Origin: Pegoplata infirma | Taxonomy: Eukaryota; Arthropoda; Insecta; Diptera; Anthomyiidae | Length of the DNA: 64,000 nt | NCBI GenBank assembly: GCA_963921195.1 | Contig: OY992537.1 | Location: 62,732,400 to 62,796,399 of the forward strand | Direction of reading: 5' to 3' | Shown here: positions 23,271 to 34,880 of the stretch, in pieces | Layout: every line of letters starts with the position of its first letter | Numbering within the stretch: the first letter of the stretch is position 1 | Notes under the pieces: model-generated | Told to the model about the DNA's origin: nothing | Database searches by the model: none | Seen by the model: the letters and a program-made list of their open reading frames with translations, nothing else | Position numbers and translations under genes: made by a program

Positions 23271-23766
23271 TGGGCTGGGCGATGATGAATCAGTCAATAA
23301 GTCAGTCAGTCAGTCAGTCAGGCACATTACTCTTTTATATATATAGATTTATAGTTTCTACAGAATAAATTTTGACAGTTTCCAACACTACAATTCTATT
23401 TCTAGCAATCTCAACCTCACTTCATACTTTATTCTACAATGCTACTGGGCAAAAAATTTGTAGAATCGATAGAACACAGCAAAACTTAGATTACCAAATA
23501 AGGTATAAAATAAGGTATAGGATCTCTTATTTTATACATTGCAGCATTGATGATTTTAACTGGCGATGAGACTCAAAGTAATGCATCCACATTATCACAA
23601 AGAATACCAGTAAGGTATAAAATAAGTCATAAATTTATAACGAAGAATGCGAGTAAGGTGTAAAATATATGATATTTTATAGGTTACGAGAAATGAAATA
23701 ATATAGCATACCAGAAGATAATATATAAGGTGTTACGAGTAGTGAAAAAGTAATTTTGTATTAAAT

Positions 23767-23864
23767 TTACTCACGTGATTGTAAGTGAGTGTAAGTAGAT
23801 AAAATATGCTCGTGAGTGTGTGTCGTTAGAAATTTCCTGTCGTGAGCCCATCTCTAGTTTAAAC
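23767..23864. mobile_element. hAT MITE fragment (GTGAGTGTAAG family)
   Basis: ACTCACGTGATTGTAAGTGA followed by CGTGAGCCCATCTCTAG matches the right end of the element at 12768-13357. The left end is missing. Confidence 0.6.
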
Positions 23865-24112
23865 TATGAATTTTTAAAAAAAATCATTATTTTTTATGTT
23901 ATTGTAATGCATTATGCATCCAATTATAAATAATGCATTATTTCAAACTTTCAAATAATACATAATGTAAACAAATATAAGTCATCCATGATTTAATGTT
24001 TAGAAATAATAAATATGAAATACATTTTTCCAATAATAATGCATTACGTAGCAAATTATTAGTAATGAATTATTTTTCACTTGAAAATAATACGTTGTGG
24101 AACAAATGTTTG

Positions 24113-24275
24113 GTAAGACCTTTGATATCTTTTGAACTGGTCATCAAAAAAATCTGAAAATTTACCACGAAGGAGTTTTCGAAGGGTACTAAAAACTGTC
24201 AACAAATTGGGAAAATCTAAAAAAAAAATATTCAAAGTGTCCGATTTGACATGGAATGGCCCATATATATTATTG
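24113..24275. mobile_element. Terminal piece of foldback copy 2
   Basis: TTTGATATCTTTTGAACTGG through AAGGAGTTTTCGAAGGGTAC to TTTGACATGGAATGGCCC matches the last 160 bp of foldback copy 1. It is separated from the rest of copy 2 by about 4 kb of inserted DNA. Confidence 0.8.
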
Positions 24276-24500
24276 ACCCATGATAGAAACTAAGTCATTC
24301 TAGCGATGTCCGTCCGTATGAATAAACCACGATGCAGTCCAAACCAAAAGAGCAAGACCCCTGAAGTTTAGCAAGAGTTTCTCTTATGTTACTGGTATGG
24401 GTAAGTTTGATGATGGACAAAATCGGACCAGGGGAAAAACGTTCCCCCTTGAAGAACTAAAACCACCCCTGAAAAATCACAACTTTCTTACGAGTTTTAT
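24276..24500. repeat. Dispersed repeat fragment (GGGGGAAC family), inverted
   Basis: GTCATTCTAGCGATGTCCGT, GATGCAGTCCAAACCAAAAG, GACAAAATCGGACCAGGGG and CCCCCTTGAAGAACTAAAAC give the reverse order of the copy at 10670-10870. Confidence 0.6.
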
Positions 24501-24579
24501 TTTATTTTTGCTCAACAAATGTAACATTTGTATGCCATATTGTGTTCATACACCTGCACTTGGACCAAAGGGATAGGTT

Positions 24580-25143
24580 TAGTGTTGGGTTGAATAGCTC
24601 AGTAAAGTGATCGCTCTTTTTAGCTCAGCTCTTTTAAGTGAAGTATTTCATTCTTAAAGCTCAATAGCTCTTTTATTCATTTTGAGTTGTGTTGTAGCTC
24701 TTTTGATAAATTTGTGAATAGAAAGGTTCAGATCTTGCATATTTTATTTTTTAATTAATAAGAAGAAGAATTTCATTAAAAAAATAAAAATATCTGCCTT
24801 TTCGAAATTTTTATGCAATTTTATAAGGGGTTTTTTAAAAAGAAGGAACTTAAAAAAATGGGGTAAAGTTATCAAATTTATAATAGACAATGTCAATTTA
24901 TAAAAACACTTTACGAAACGCATTGTTTTTGCATTGGTATTTGGTGAAAATATCATAAATGGCATCTGGAAAAACTTAAAATGAATGAAAACGAAAGATA
25001 GTGAAAGATGAGAAAGATAAAGAATGCTTAACCGACAAAAAGAGCTAAAGAGCTAAAAGAGCGGATATGAATGAACTAGTTCACAAGCTCAGTTGAGTGA
25101 ATCATTCAATTGAAATACTTCATTAAAGAGCTACACAACTCTA
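24580..25143. mobile_element. hAT MITE with perfect 8 bp target duplication GATAGGTT
   Basis: Ends TAGTGTTGGGTTGAATAGCTC-like (left) and GAGCTACACAACTCTA (right) are imperfect inverted repeats. GATAGGTT is duplicated exactly at 24572-24579 and 25144-25151. The subterminal regions are full of AGCTC/GAGCT motifs. The interior has a 73-codon minus frame with no recognisable domain. Confidence 0.8.
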
Positions 25144-25151
25144 GATAGGTT

Positions 25152-26314
25152 GAAAGTGGCTGCTGACGTTATTCGTCAACACACGTAGACTCTGAGGTAC
25201 ATTGTGATGCCCCTCTATTGGGGCGTGGTTATAGATAAAAATGAGAAATAACGATAAAAATGTATTATTTAAGCGTAAATATCATTAACAAATAATTTGT
25301 AAATATTTATAGTTGAGGAAAAGGTGTCTCTCACCGACTCCGCTGACCCATCCCCCCACCCCCAAAAAAAAGACGCCCCTGTAATTTTTATTTGAATTTT
25401 TAACGTGTTAAATGGTTTAAAAGATTCGGCCCAGCCAAAAAAAAAATCTTGGAAATTTTGATTGAAAAATTATACAACAATTATTATTGCTGAAATCTGC
25501 ACAAAAATATATTTAAATTCAGCAAACAGAATCAGTAAAATTACAGAAAAATTTCAAAACTGAATGACAGAGAATTTAGTAAAAATTTCAATTTTAGCTG
25601 AAAATTCTGCTTAAAGTTTGCTAGTGTAAATTAAAAGATGTTTTATTGCTTCTTTGACAGATTTTTTGTTCCCACATAATTATTTCCCGTACCACAATTA
25701 ACTGTAGGGTACACACAAAATTAGTTTACACTCATAGAAAATGAAGAAACACAAAAATGTAATCTACAATAAATGCACTTAATGTGTGTGTTTCTTAGTT
25801 TAAGAATGAAACTCTTGGCACATAAAAAAAGGAAGAAATCCACAAAAAGGCCAATGAACGTTAATTAGAAGCAGCAGCAGCAGCAGAATGAAAATTGGAA
25901 AATGAAGCAACAAGAAGTAGAAACAACAACAACAACAACAAAAATCATATACGTGTTGTAACATTAATGAGTAATAGACAGCTGAATTGTGGCTGTAAAT
26001 TGCCTGAGATGAGGAGCTGTTGCGTAGATGGCTTTCTAAGGAAATTGGAGTAAAATTTTAATTGGTCTCCACAATGACCCTTAACACATAGACACACGCA
26101 CACACACTGACACTAACACGAAAAACAACTCACACATCAATTATGTTGTAGTTTATGCTGTTGCTTGCTGCTGTTGTTGCAACTTAAATAAAAAACAGAT
26201 ACATCAGATACTAATGGCGACACGATGATATTGTTTAATGATGAATTCATAGGAAATATTTAATTTTTCAAATATTTTTATTGTTGTTCTTAATACCCTA
26301 TAATTTTGTATAGG
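25152..26314. other. Low-repeat stretch with CAG and CAA microsatellites, no exon assigned
   Basis: Contains a (CAG)n run near 25870, a (CAA)n run near 25925 and CA-rich DNA near 26095, in sequence without transposon ends after about 25640. Such runs are common in fly introns and regulatory DNA. It is a reasonable place for regulatory elements or an unrecognised 5' exon of the plus-strand gene, but I cannot show one. Confidence 0.3.
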
Positions 26315-26316
26315 TA

Positions 26317-26550
26317 CACTTAAAAAAAAATCTGTAGTGTTAAAGAAAATTTATCTTGCCAGATCTCGGTTAGTTTCGAGATATAATCCTGTACGTCAAT
26401 AACTCTTTTTATAACATCAATAACAAATTTTACTGGCACAACAGAATTTCGGCTGATTCGACTGAAATGTTTGTGGCATTAACACCGCTACCATGACACT
26501 TGCCCTTGCCTACTATTTCTGCCAATTCGACTGAGATTTTATTTTCAGTG
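26317..26550. mobile_element. TA-flanked MITE (CACTTAAAAAAAAATCT ends)
   Basis: Left CACTTAAAAAAAAATCTGTAG and right GAGATTTTATTTTCAGTG are inverted repeats, with TA on both sides (26315-26316, 26551-26552). It is 234 bp with no coding capacity. Confidence 0.7.
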
Positions 26551-26552
26551 TA

Positions 26553-27295
26553 GTGATAGTTACAGACGTGTGTATCTTTGTTGCATGCTTTAATTTGTAT
26601 TTTTATCGTACTTTAATCATTTTGACGTTTTTTTTGTGTATTTTTGTTTTCCGATTCTGCTGCTGTCACTGCATTCTTTTGCTGCAGCTTTGCTGCATCT
26701 CCACAAATATTTCATGATCATCTTAAAAAGATTTCTGTAATTATGTGTTGAACACGTTTTGAAGTAGTTGTTGGTCGGTTTGTATTTTGTAGATAAAAAT
26801 GATAATTTGATATTGAAGAAACAAAAAATTGACTGAAACATGTTTATTTATTGTTCGGTTTGTTATTTTGTGTTATAACAATAAATAATTATTTAATGCA
26901 GATCTGTACAGACAGTGGCACATCATTAGAAATACCACTTTTTTCATGGCAAGAAATGTGTTCTATCAAATTTTCAAAATTTTATGCCACTATGTCTAAT
27001 AGTCCGGGAAGCTGCGTCATTTTAAATCGGCCATTTTAATATGGCTGATTTTCGTTTATATCATAGATTTTAAAGTGTACGCGAACCGGCCGTCAGCTGG
27101 TCTAAAACCAGGTTTTAATAATGCTAATATTTTTATGGTAGATAAATAATGCTAAAAATATTTCAAAACCGACCTCAGCTGGCGCCATTTCGGGGGGAAA
27201 ATGCGTACGCTGCCACTAAAATATTGGGTATCTGTCAAACATTTGACTCCTCTAAGGGCAACCTTAGGGCATTTTAGAAAAAGGGTAATAGGGCG
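26553..27295. other. No gene seen; weak inverted repeat near 27080-27220
   Basis: A CTGC-rich patch (26650-26700) and an imperfect palindrome with CAGCTGG and GTACGC on both sides. No exon can be defended. Confidence 0.3.
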
Positions 27296-27299
27296 ACTT

Positions 27300-30135
27300 T
27301 TTATAACAAAATTAGGGAACAAGTTATTGATATAACTTTGGTCTCAAATATAGACTCGGTTAGAATTTCAGACTGGAGGGTATCTAACGAATGCTTTTTC
27401 TCGGACCATTACTGAATACTCCTCAGCATTGATCTCTCAATGGAGCATAGGATCAATTATAGGAGCCCCAAGAAAACGAACTGGGTTAAATTCCGAAGTC
27501 TTGTTTGAGCACTACCGGCTCCAGAAATGGATAAACCGGTCAGCATACAGGATTAAGAGAAATCTGTTAATTTAATGACGAACACCCTTAGGGAAGCTTA
27601 TCTTAAATCCTGTCCAGAGCTCTTGGCTCTGAAGAAGATCCATGAAACATGGGAAACATCGGAACTCAAGCTTTGGAGAGTAGGAAACTCTTCAATAAGG
27701 CAAATAAAGACTGGGAGAACTATCGTCTTCGTTTTAATGCTTTCAAAAATAACCCCGGAAGGCAAAAAGAGAATCCTGGTCCATTTTTTATAAAGAAGCG
27801 GAAGAGACTCTGTAAAGTTCTTTCCAAAGCCCCAGTGTACCAGGATTTCTTAAAAAGCCTGATGAATCTTTTGCAGAAAGCAGTCAGAAAACATTTGAAC
27901 TTCTAATTATCACCCATTTTTCGGGTTGCAGAGACAAAGTGAAAAGAGATGTACCCTTGGGTACACTTTCACCAACTACAATGTCATAGCTACTACGAAT
28001 ATTTATGGTAGCTTGGTCTTCATCCCCTATGCAGGAAAGATAAACCACAATACCGTAAAGGATTACAAACCCATCAGTCTGTCATCGTTTTTATTGAAAA
28101 CACTGGAAAGACTAGTAGATTTCCATATGAGGAGTGCCCTCAAATCAGACAAATTCAGAGGGGCCCAACACGCCTATCTCAAAGGTAGGTCTGTTGAAAC
28201 GGCTTTAAGTGATGTTGTCGGGCTGATTGAGGATACTCTTAACAAAAAAGAGTATGTATGGTTTTGAATTGAGAAAAGTGTGAAAGAAAAATTTAATAAG
28301 AGTATGTTTTGGCATCATTTTTGAAGGCGCGTTCAACAATGTCAAAATTTCATCAATTCTTAATGCCCTACAAAATACGGGCACGGACATACAGATTATT
28401 TTATGAACGGGCATCATGCTGAAAAGCAGGAAAATTAACTCGAAGATAGTTGATGGTGAAGCGAACAAAGTAGGGGCAAGGGTCACTCCCCAAGGGGGAG
28501 TTATCTCTCCTCTTCTGTGGAATCTTGTAATAAATAAGATCCTCGAGTCGCTCATCGGAATGAGTATTAAGGTAACCAGCCTACGCTGACGACGTTGTGA
28601 TCCTAATAAAAGGTAAGTTTTTACCAATGATTAGGGAACTCATGGAGTCAGCGCTTAAAATACTCCCAACGTTGGAAAGAACAATGTGAATCACCCTGGA
28701 ACTATCTAATGAGGTGAAATACCTGGGTGTAATCCTGGACTCAAAGCTTTCCTGGAAAAGCTATACAAAGGAAAGGATGAAAAAGTCGTTATGTGCTTTT
28801 TACACCTGCAGAAGAAATTTCGGAAGAATGTGGATTCTGAAACCGTATATTATACTCTGGATATATGGTGCAATAATTAGACCAATAATGGTGGAGAGCC
28901 CTTGTCCTTGCGTAGTGGAGAGCAGTGGATAAAAAATTATATCTCTGCAATCTACAGAAAGTACCGTTGTACTGGCGTGTGTGGGTATTACTGGTGCTAT
29001 TAGATCAGCACCTCAGGCCAGCCTGGAAGTGATACTAAACATACAGCCCGTGGATATTTATGTCAAGAGCACAGCAGCAAAATCGGCTCTCAGGTTAAGA
29101 GAGTAGCTAATTCTTAAGCAACGCTCTTGGCGACACTCGACCATATTAAGTACGGTGGGCGGGACGGAACTGGAACATGGAACAGAGAACTGACTAAATC
29201 TCACCATAGACAAACTTTGACAGAATCTTTGAAGTCCAAATAACGACTAGGGAAGAATGAGCAGAAAATTCTGTTATGACAGAGAATGCGATCTCAATCT
29301 TTACGGACGGATCGATAATGGAGATGGGTACGGGTTCGGGAGTTTACTCTGAATGCCTCGAAATCGATGCCTCATTGGGACTCCCGGATAAGTGTAGTGT
29401 TTTTTAGGCTATGGTACTTGCAATTGATAAAGCCTCGCAGATGATCATGACAAGGGACCTTCGTCTTTGCGTCATAAACATTTTCGTGGATAGTCTTGCA
29501 GCTCGGAAAGTCTTAGAATCAAACACTGTAAAATCGGGAATCGTTAGAAATTGTATACAACCCCTTCGTCGGATCAGTCAGCACACAGTCAAGCTAATCC
29601 GGGTCCCTGGACATAGCGGGGTCGCTGGGAACGCATTGACTGATGATGTTAGAGAAATGGCTCGGAATCGGTGGGGAAACGTGTAGAACCTGACTGCTGG
29701 GTTCCTATAGTGGAATTGATGATCAAAATCGATAGGATATCTGAGAATATAATGAAGGATAGGTAGATATCACTGACTAAAAATAATTGCAGGATATTAA
29801 GAACCCTGTGGCCACTGTCAAATCCCAAGAGCACAAAAAGTCTTCTTACTTTAAGCAAACGGACGGTTAGCCAATTAGGAGGAGTACTTACAGGACAATG
29901 TATAATTCGTCGTCCGTATGGGAATTTCTGATATAGACTATTGTAGAAGTTGTGGGGAAGTGGAGGAGGAGGAGTCTGTGAAGCACTTGTCATGTGAATG
30001 TCCGGGTCTAATGAGAAGCCGCCCTAAGCATTTGGGGCAAAGATTGTTCGATTACCTGGATTGTCTAAACTGTGTATTGACGTCTCTAGCAGATTACCTT
30101 AGAGAATCACGGAGGTTTAAGGAGTAGAACTTTGT
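27300..30135 (+). pseudogene. Decayed RNase H-bearing non-LTR retrotransposon
   Basis: All domains are recognisable but broken by stops and frameshifts. The endonuclease tail (SDWRVSNECFFSDHY then a stop) is at 27330-27410. Reverse transcriptase fingers (YKPISLSSFLLKTLERL, QHAYLKGRSVETAL) lie at 28066-28265, then GAFNNVKIS, TPQGGVISPLLWNLV and a YADD box near 28580. The connection (VKYLGVILDSKLSWKSYTK) is at 28714-28930 and RNase H (IFVDSLAARKVL, RVPGHSGVAGNALTDD) at 29411-29686. A C-terminal zinc-knuckle-like CRSCGE...HLSCECPG lies at 29918-30125. It is related to, but clearly diverged from, the copy at 1-3250. Confidence 0.9.
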
Positions 30136-32097
30136 ATTAGAGGGGCAGGTCATACTTTTTATATTCTATGAGTCACCACTGGAACGGTAGATGCTGATTT
30201 TATCAAAAAAGATTTTATGGCGGCCGCCTTAAGGGTTGAAGATAAAGTGTAAGTCTGTTTTGAGAAAATGTTTTGTTGAGAAAATATTGGGACTCGCCAA
30301 TACATTTGACTCCTCTAGGATCACAATTGGCACAGTTAGAGCGGTTGGAACAAATTTTCATAAAAATGTAATCTTTGTATGGGAGCACCATTAAGTGAAG
30401 TGGATATAGAGCTAAGGATATTTGAAAAAACTGTTTAGGAGGAAAAAAATACTGCGGGTTCTTCATTTTACCTAGAAGTGACTGCTTGACAGTTGTGTGA
30501 CTTTTTGTGTATTTTTACCACTTCGACTTGGATCTTCGAAGAAGAAGCTGACGACAGATGGATGAGCCAAAAATACAAAAAAAACTGTAAAATTTGGGTT
30601 TTTCGTTGTTGGATTAGTTCTTCAAGGGGGAACTTTTTTCTTCCTGTTCCAATTTGTCCCATTTACGAACTTACCAGCCTATGACCAAGACATATTCCTG
30701 CCAAACATCAGAAGTCTAGCTCTTTTAGTTTAGATTGTGACCATGTATTCCACATACGGAAATCGCTAGAAGGTCTTAGAACCGATTATTGATCAATAAT
30801 TTTTGTACTTTATGGGGTCTTTAACTGATCCAAGCAAAAATAAATCGAGATTTTGGAGACACAGCATCTTTTTATAGCATACCGAAGCGCATCCAAAGAG
30901 CGCTCTTGAGGATGCAGTAAAGGTTAGGGGAGGTGGAGTCTAAAGTTCAGACTCCTCGCATAGACCGGCTGGTCCATAGCGATGCAGTAAAAGTAGGGGA
31001 AAAATTTTAAATTGTTTGTTAAGATTTTTTAAATAAAACTTAAAATATAAAATTATATTTTGATTAAATTTCAAACATGCTTTCCTTTTAAATATATTTT
31101 ACACTTTTTGAATAAAAAACCATGAGTTTTGGACAAAGACACATGATTTCACTGCATCATTATTGCGCATTAATCAGCGCTGCAAAGAGTGCTTCAATCA
31201 TAACACCTTTAACACATTTTGAATGAGAAAAAATTGAGTACACTATTTCCACTTTAGTTTCAGAAAATACAAATTATATTACAAAAAATGTCCAATCATA
31301 TTTTAGGCTCTCCAATTATATTTAAAAATGTCCAATTATATTTCAAAAATTGAAAATTTTTGAAATGTAATTTAACATTTTTTGGTTATAAATGGTAATT
31401 TCTGAAATATAAATGGAAGTTTCTGAAATATAATTTTTAATTTTCGAAATAAAATTGGAAATTTTTAAAATGTAATTGGATCTCTTAGGTGATATTTCTT
31501 CCAAATGCTTGCAGGGAGTCAACTGAATTAGTCAATTGTATTTAAGATTTTAAATTTGTATTCAGAAATAGTCAATTGTATTTCAGATTTTGTAATTTGG
31601 AATTCAGAAATAGTCAAATGTGCTTCATCGTTATTCTGCTTAAATAGCTCTAAAAAGATACATGAATTCACTGCATCTTTATAGCGATTTTTTCAGCGCT
31701 CTAAAGAGATGTGAATTCAGAGCATCTTAAGAGCGCTTTTTCGGTGTATCCAACTAGCGCTCTAAAGTGTGACATCGCCTTAGAGAATCATTCATGAATT
31801 CAGCAGGTTTGGATGCGCTCCTTGACTCGAGTTTCCTTTCCAAAAGCTGCTGCCAGTTCAGCAAAATTTCTGCTGGGATATTTCTGTGCGTTACACACGG
31901 ATATTGCCGTGCGTTATACATACTGTGGTTGGAGGGTATAAAAATGGTCTGTTTCTGAGTTTTGTTTACCATCTAGTCCGATTTTTAACCATTTACGAAC
32001 TTAACCTTTCCAGGTAAAGTTTGCATCATGGTTTCTGCAGACGTACGGACATCGCTAGAATGTCTTAAAATCGATCATAAATCAAGAATTATTTACT
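30136..32097. other. Dispersed-repeat debris, no gene seen
   Basis: Includes a copy of the TTCAAGGGGGAACTTTTTTC repeat (30605-30790), GAGCGCTC/AGCGCTCTAAAG motifs at both 30880-30920 and 31690-31765, and a patch of degenerate GAAATATAATTGGAAATTT repeats (31280-31480). The hosting dispersed repeat runs into the element at 32100. A 64-codon minus frame at 30468-30662 has no family I recognise. Confidence 0.5.
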
Positions 32098-33158
32098 TAC
32101 CCGGCTAAAAATGTTGTATATTATCATATATGATATCATATATGAGACCATATACAGTATCATATATAGTATCAAATATGGTCTCATATATAAACAAATA
32201 TTAAAATTGGCGCTTATATAAGACACGATCATATATGATCCAATATATGTGATCATATATTGTATCATATATTGGGTCATATATTGGATCATATATTGGA
32301 TCATATATTGGATCATATATGATATTGTTTTCAATTTGTTTTACATTATTTTTCTTATTTTTTATTTATTTTTTTATCTTAAACTATATGTAATAGATTA
32401 TTATATTCACCAGAATTGCAAACGGTGTATATAAGTATAATTAAAAATAAAAAATATTTTTTTTTATTCATTATGGTGTTTTTCATATATTTCAATGAAA
32501 ACCTTTAGTTTGATGATTTTGATTTTTTACTTACTCCGTTTGCATTTCTGGTGACCATATAAAAATATATAATTTAACTTATAGATATTAGAACACATTT
32601 TGAAAGTAAAAAAAATTTAACATAAAGGATAAAATATCAAGAAGCGAGCAAAGGGCTTATTAAAGGAAAAATGATTTCCTTGTTGTTTTCTTGTTAATTT
32701 AGATTTTCTTCAGACTTAGCGTTTTTGTTATGCTATAAACCTCATTTTAGCATATTTAAAGTCAAAATCTATAAAAAAAAAAAGATATAAAATATTAATA
32801 AATAAGGTATTTCTAGACATTTTATTGTATTAAAGGGCATGTCACAGGCTTAATTCCTTTCGGAATTAAAATAAGTAGTTTACTCGTAAAACGCAAAACG
32901 AATATTTTTTTTTTGGAATGAAATCACTTTCAAAAATCAAAGTGGGATTGAATTGCATAGGAGTCGATTTATTCGGAAAAAATATTTTGCTTCACGTTTT
33001 TAGAGGAAAACTTTCAAACCACTTCGGAACGGAATTGACTCTGTGACAGGCCCTTAAGTATTACCAACAATAGCATTTGGTGCCGATGCGTTTTAATGAT
33101 AACACTGATATCATTTAAAGAAACAACCATGTGCCTTTAAATATTGACTTCTTAGATA

Positions 33159-34037
33159 CACTCAAAAAAATACGTTAGTAGATTTACTAATTTTTTTTTG
33201 CTAATGCTAGTTAGCTAACTTTTAGCAAATTTTTAGTTGAGATTAGCATGTTAGCAAAAAATTCTTGTAAACTTCATTTAGCACATTAGCAATTTTAAAC
33301 AAACGTTGAACTAATTTCTTCTGCTAAGATTTGAAATTGAGTTGACAACATTTTTACAAGATTTTTTGCTAACATTAGCAAAAATAAATGGTAAATTTTT
33401 TTTTAATTTCAGAAAACTTAAAATGGCTCTATCTCGGAAACTAAGCCAGATAGAGCAAAATGGAGGGCATTTTTGGTTCTTAAAATCTCCATACTTTCGA
33501 GGGCCCTCTTCACATGTGTAGACCCTAATGGGCCCTAACTTTGGATCCAAAAAAGTTAGCATTTCCGAAAATTTCAAAATGCTCATATCTCGGTAAATAT
33601 TGCCGACACAACAAAAAGTCCAAAAGCATTTTTCTAGCTCTCAATACGTAGAACAAGACCGCAGAATAGTCAAAAGCTCTCCGAGTAATATTTTTGAAGT
33701 TATTGAGTTTTTTATTTCTCAAGACCCCAGTGGTCCCCATAATCACGTATCTCAAAAACTAAGCAAGGTAGAGCTAAACGGACACAAATTTTGGATCAAA
33801 AACTATGAAGATTTTTAAGGAACCCAACTAGGTCTAGGCCCATCGGGGTCTGGACCTATCGGGTCCGAACCCAATGGGGTCCTCAAATGTGTCAAAAAAA
33901 AAAAAAATTAGTTAACTAATTATTAGCAAAACATTTTTGCTAACTTTAGCAAAAAAATTGTGGGTTCAAAATCAGCAAATTTTTTTGTAGGTTTACAAGC
34001 TTTTTTTGCTAACATTACAGTTTTTTTTTTTTGAGTG
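33159..34037. mobile_element. TA-flanked MITE nested in the 4.87 kb element
   Basis: Left CACTCAAAAAAATACGTTAG and right CAGTTTTTTTTTTTTGAGTG with TA on both sides (33157-33158, 34038-34039). Inverted TTAGCAAA/TTTGCTAA motifs crowd both ends. The core at 33420-33880 is less AT-rich, with CTATCTCGG and TCGGGTC motifs, but is not coding. Confidence 0.75.
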
Positions 34038-34439
34038 TACATACATGTTAATAGAGTTTATTTTGTTAAGACCATGAGATGCTTAAGACCATCGAATACT
34101 TATTACGGAATTTCAACTGAAAAAATATTAAAAATAATTCCACATTCCATTTTAATTCCAGCAAAAAATAACTTGCTACTACTAAAAACATTTTTTACTC
34201 ATAATAAGCAAATGGGTACTTAAAACTTTTATTAAAAGCAATATATTTAGTAGTATGTATATTAACTTACTTGGTTATGTTTGTTAGGATATTTGAAGAA
34301 AAGGGTTAAATAAACTATTAATACTTACATCATGCCGACAATATTTTCCATGTAGGTAAGGTGACAGTCTTCTTCTGATTGTTAGTCAAAACGTTGTCCT
34401 TCCCAAATCGTAACTCATCATCAAAACTGATTATACGTT

Positions 34440-34880
34440 CTTTTCATTTCCAACAGTAAGGGATGTCAAAAGTGTGTAGTGTTGAAATCGTAGTGATAAC
34501 GTTATGGTGGTGCACATGATTTTCCCCCCAAGTTAAGTGTGCTGAACGTTTCTGCGCATGGTTGATTTTTCTGTAACTCGACCTTCAAACTGCATATATG
34601 TTCTTTCCATTTCCAGTAAGGGATTTCAAAATAGTTTGTAGTGTTGAAATCGTAGTGATAACATTATGATGGCGCATATGTTCTCTCCTCCAAGTAGAAG
34701 AGCTTAACGTAGCTGCGTATAGTTGAATTTCTTCAACTCGTAAGTCGGTATCAAAATTGCTTATATGATATTTTTTCCAATTTGATATGGCGACATTAAG
34801 GGATTTGTAAAAAGTTTGTAATATTGGAATCGAAGTATTAACATTATGGTGGTGCATATGCCCTCTCCTCCAAGTTGCGA
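34440..34880. repeat. Three tandem units of about 160-180 bp
   Basis: Units begin TAAGGGATGTCAAAAGTG, TAAGGGATTTCAAAATAG and TAAGGGATTTGTAAAAAG (about 34456, 34617, 34797). Each continues with TTGAAATCGTAGTGATAAC-like, ATTATGGTGGTGCATATG-like and CTCTCCTCCAAGT-like blocks. Confidence 0.75.

Larger units (their letters stand above)
20257..23347 (-). mobile_element. Non-autonomous Helitron, copy 1
   Basis: Read on the minus strand it starts A|TCTATATATATAAAAGAG and ends with a CCGGT-ACCGG hairpin (20270-20287) ten bases before GGTAAGCTAG|T. This gives 5' TC, a 3' CTAG (CTRR), a subterminal hairpin and insertion between A and T, the structural marks of Helitrons. No Rep/helicase is present. It carries a GACT tetranucleotide run, several 140 bp units (22500-23270) and a 16 bp minisatellite (21440-22312). 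A second copy in opposite orientation is at 53452-55224. Confidence 0.8.

Noticed and set aside
28205..28627. 140-codon minus-strand frame
   Set aside because: Antisense to the decayed reverse transcriptase of the 27.3-30.1 kb element.
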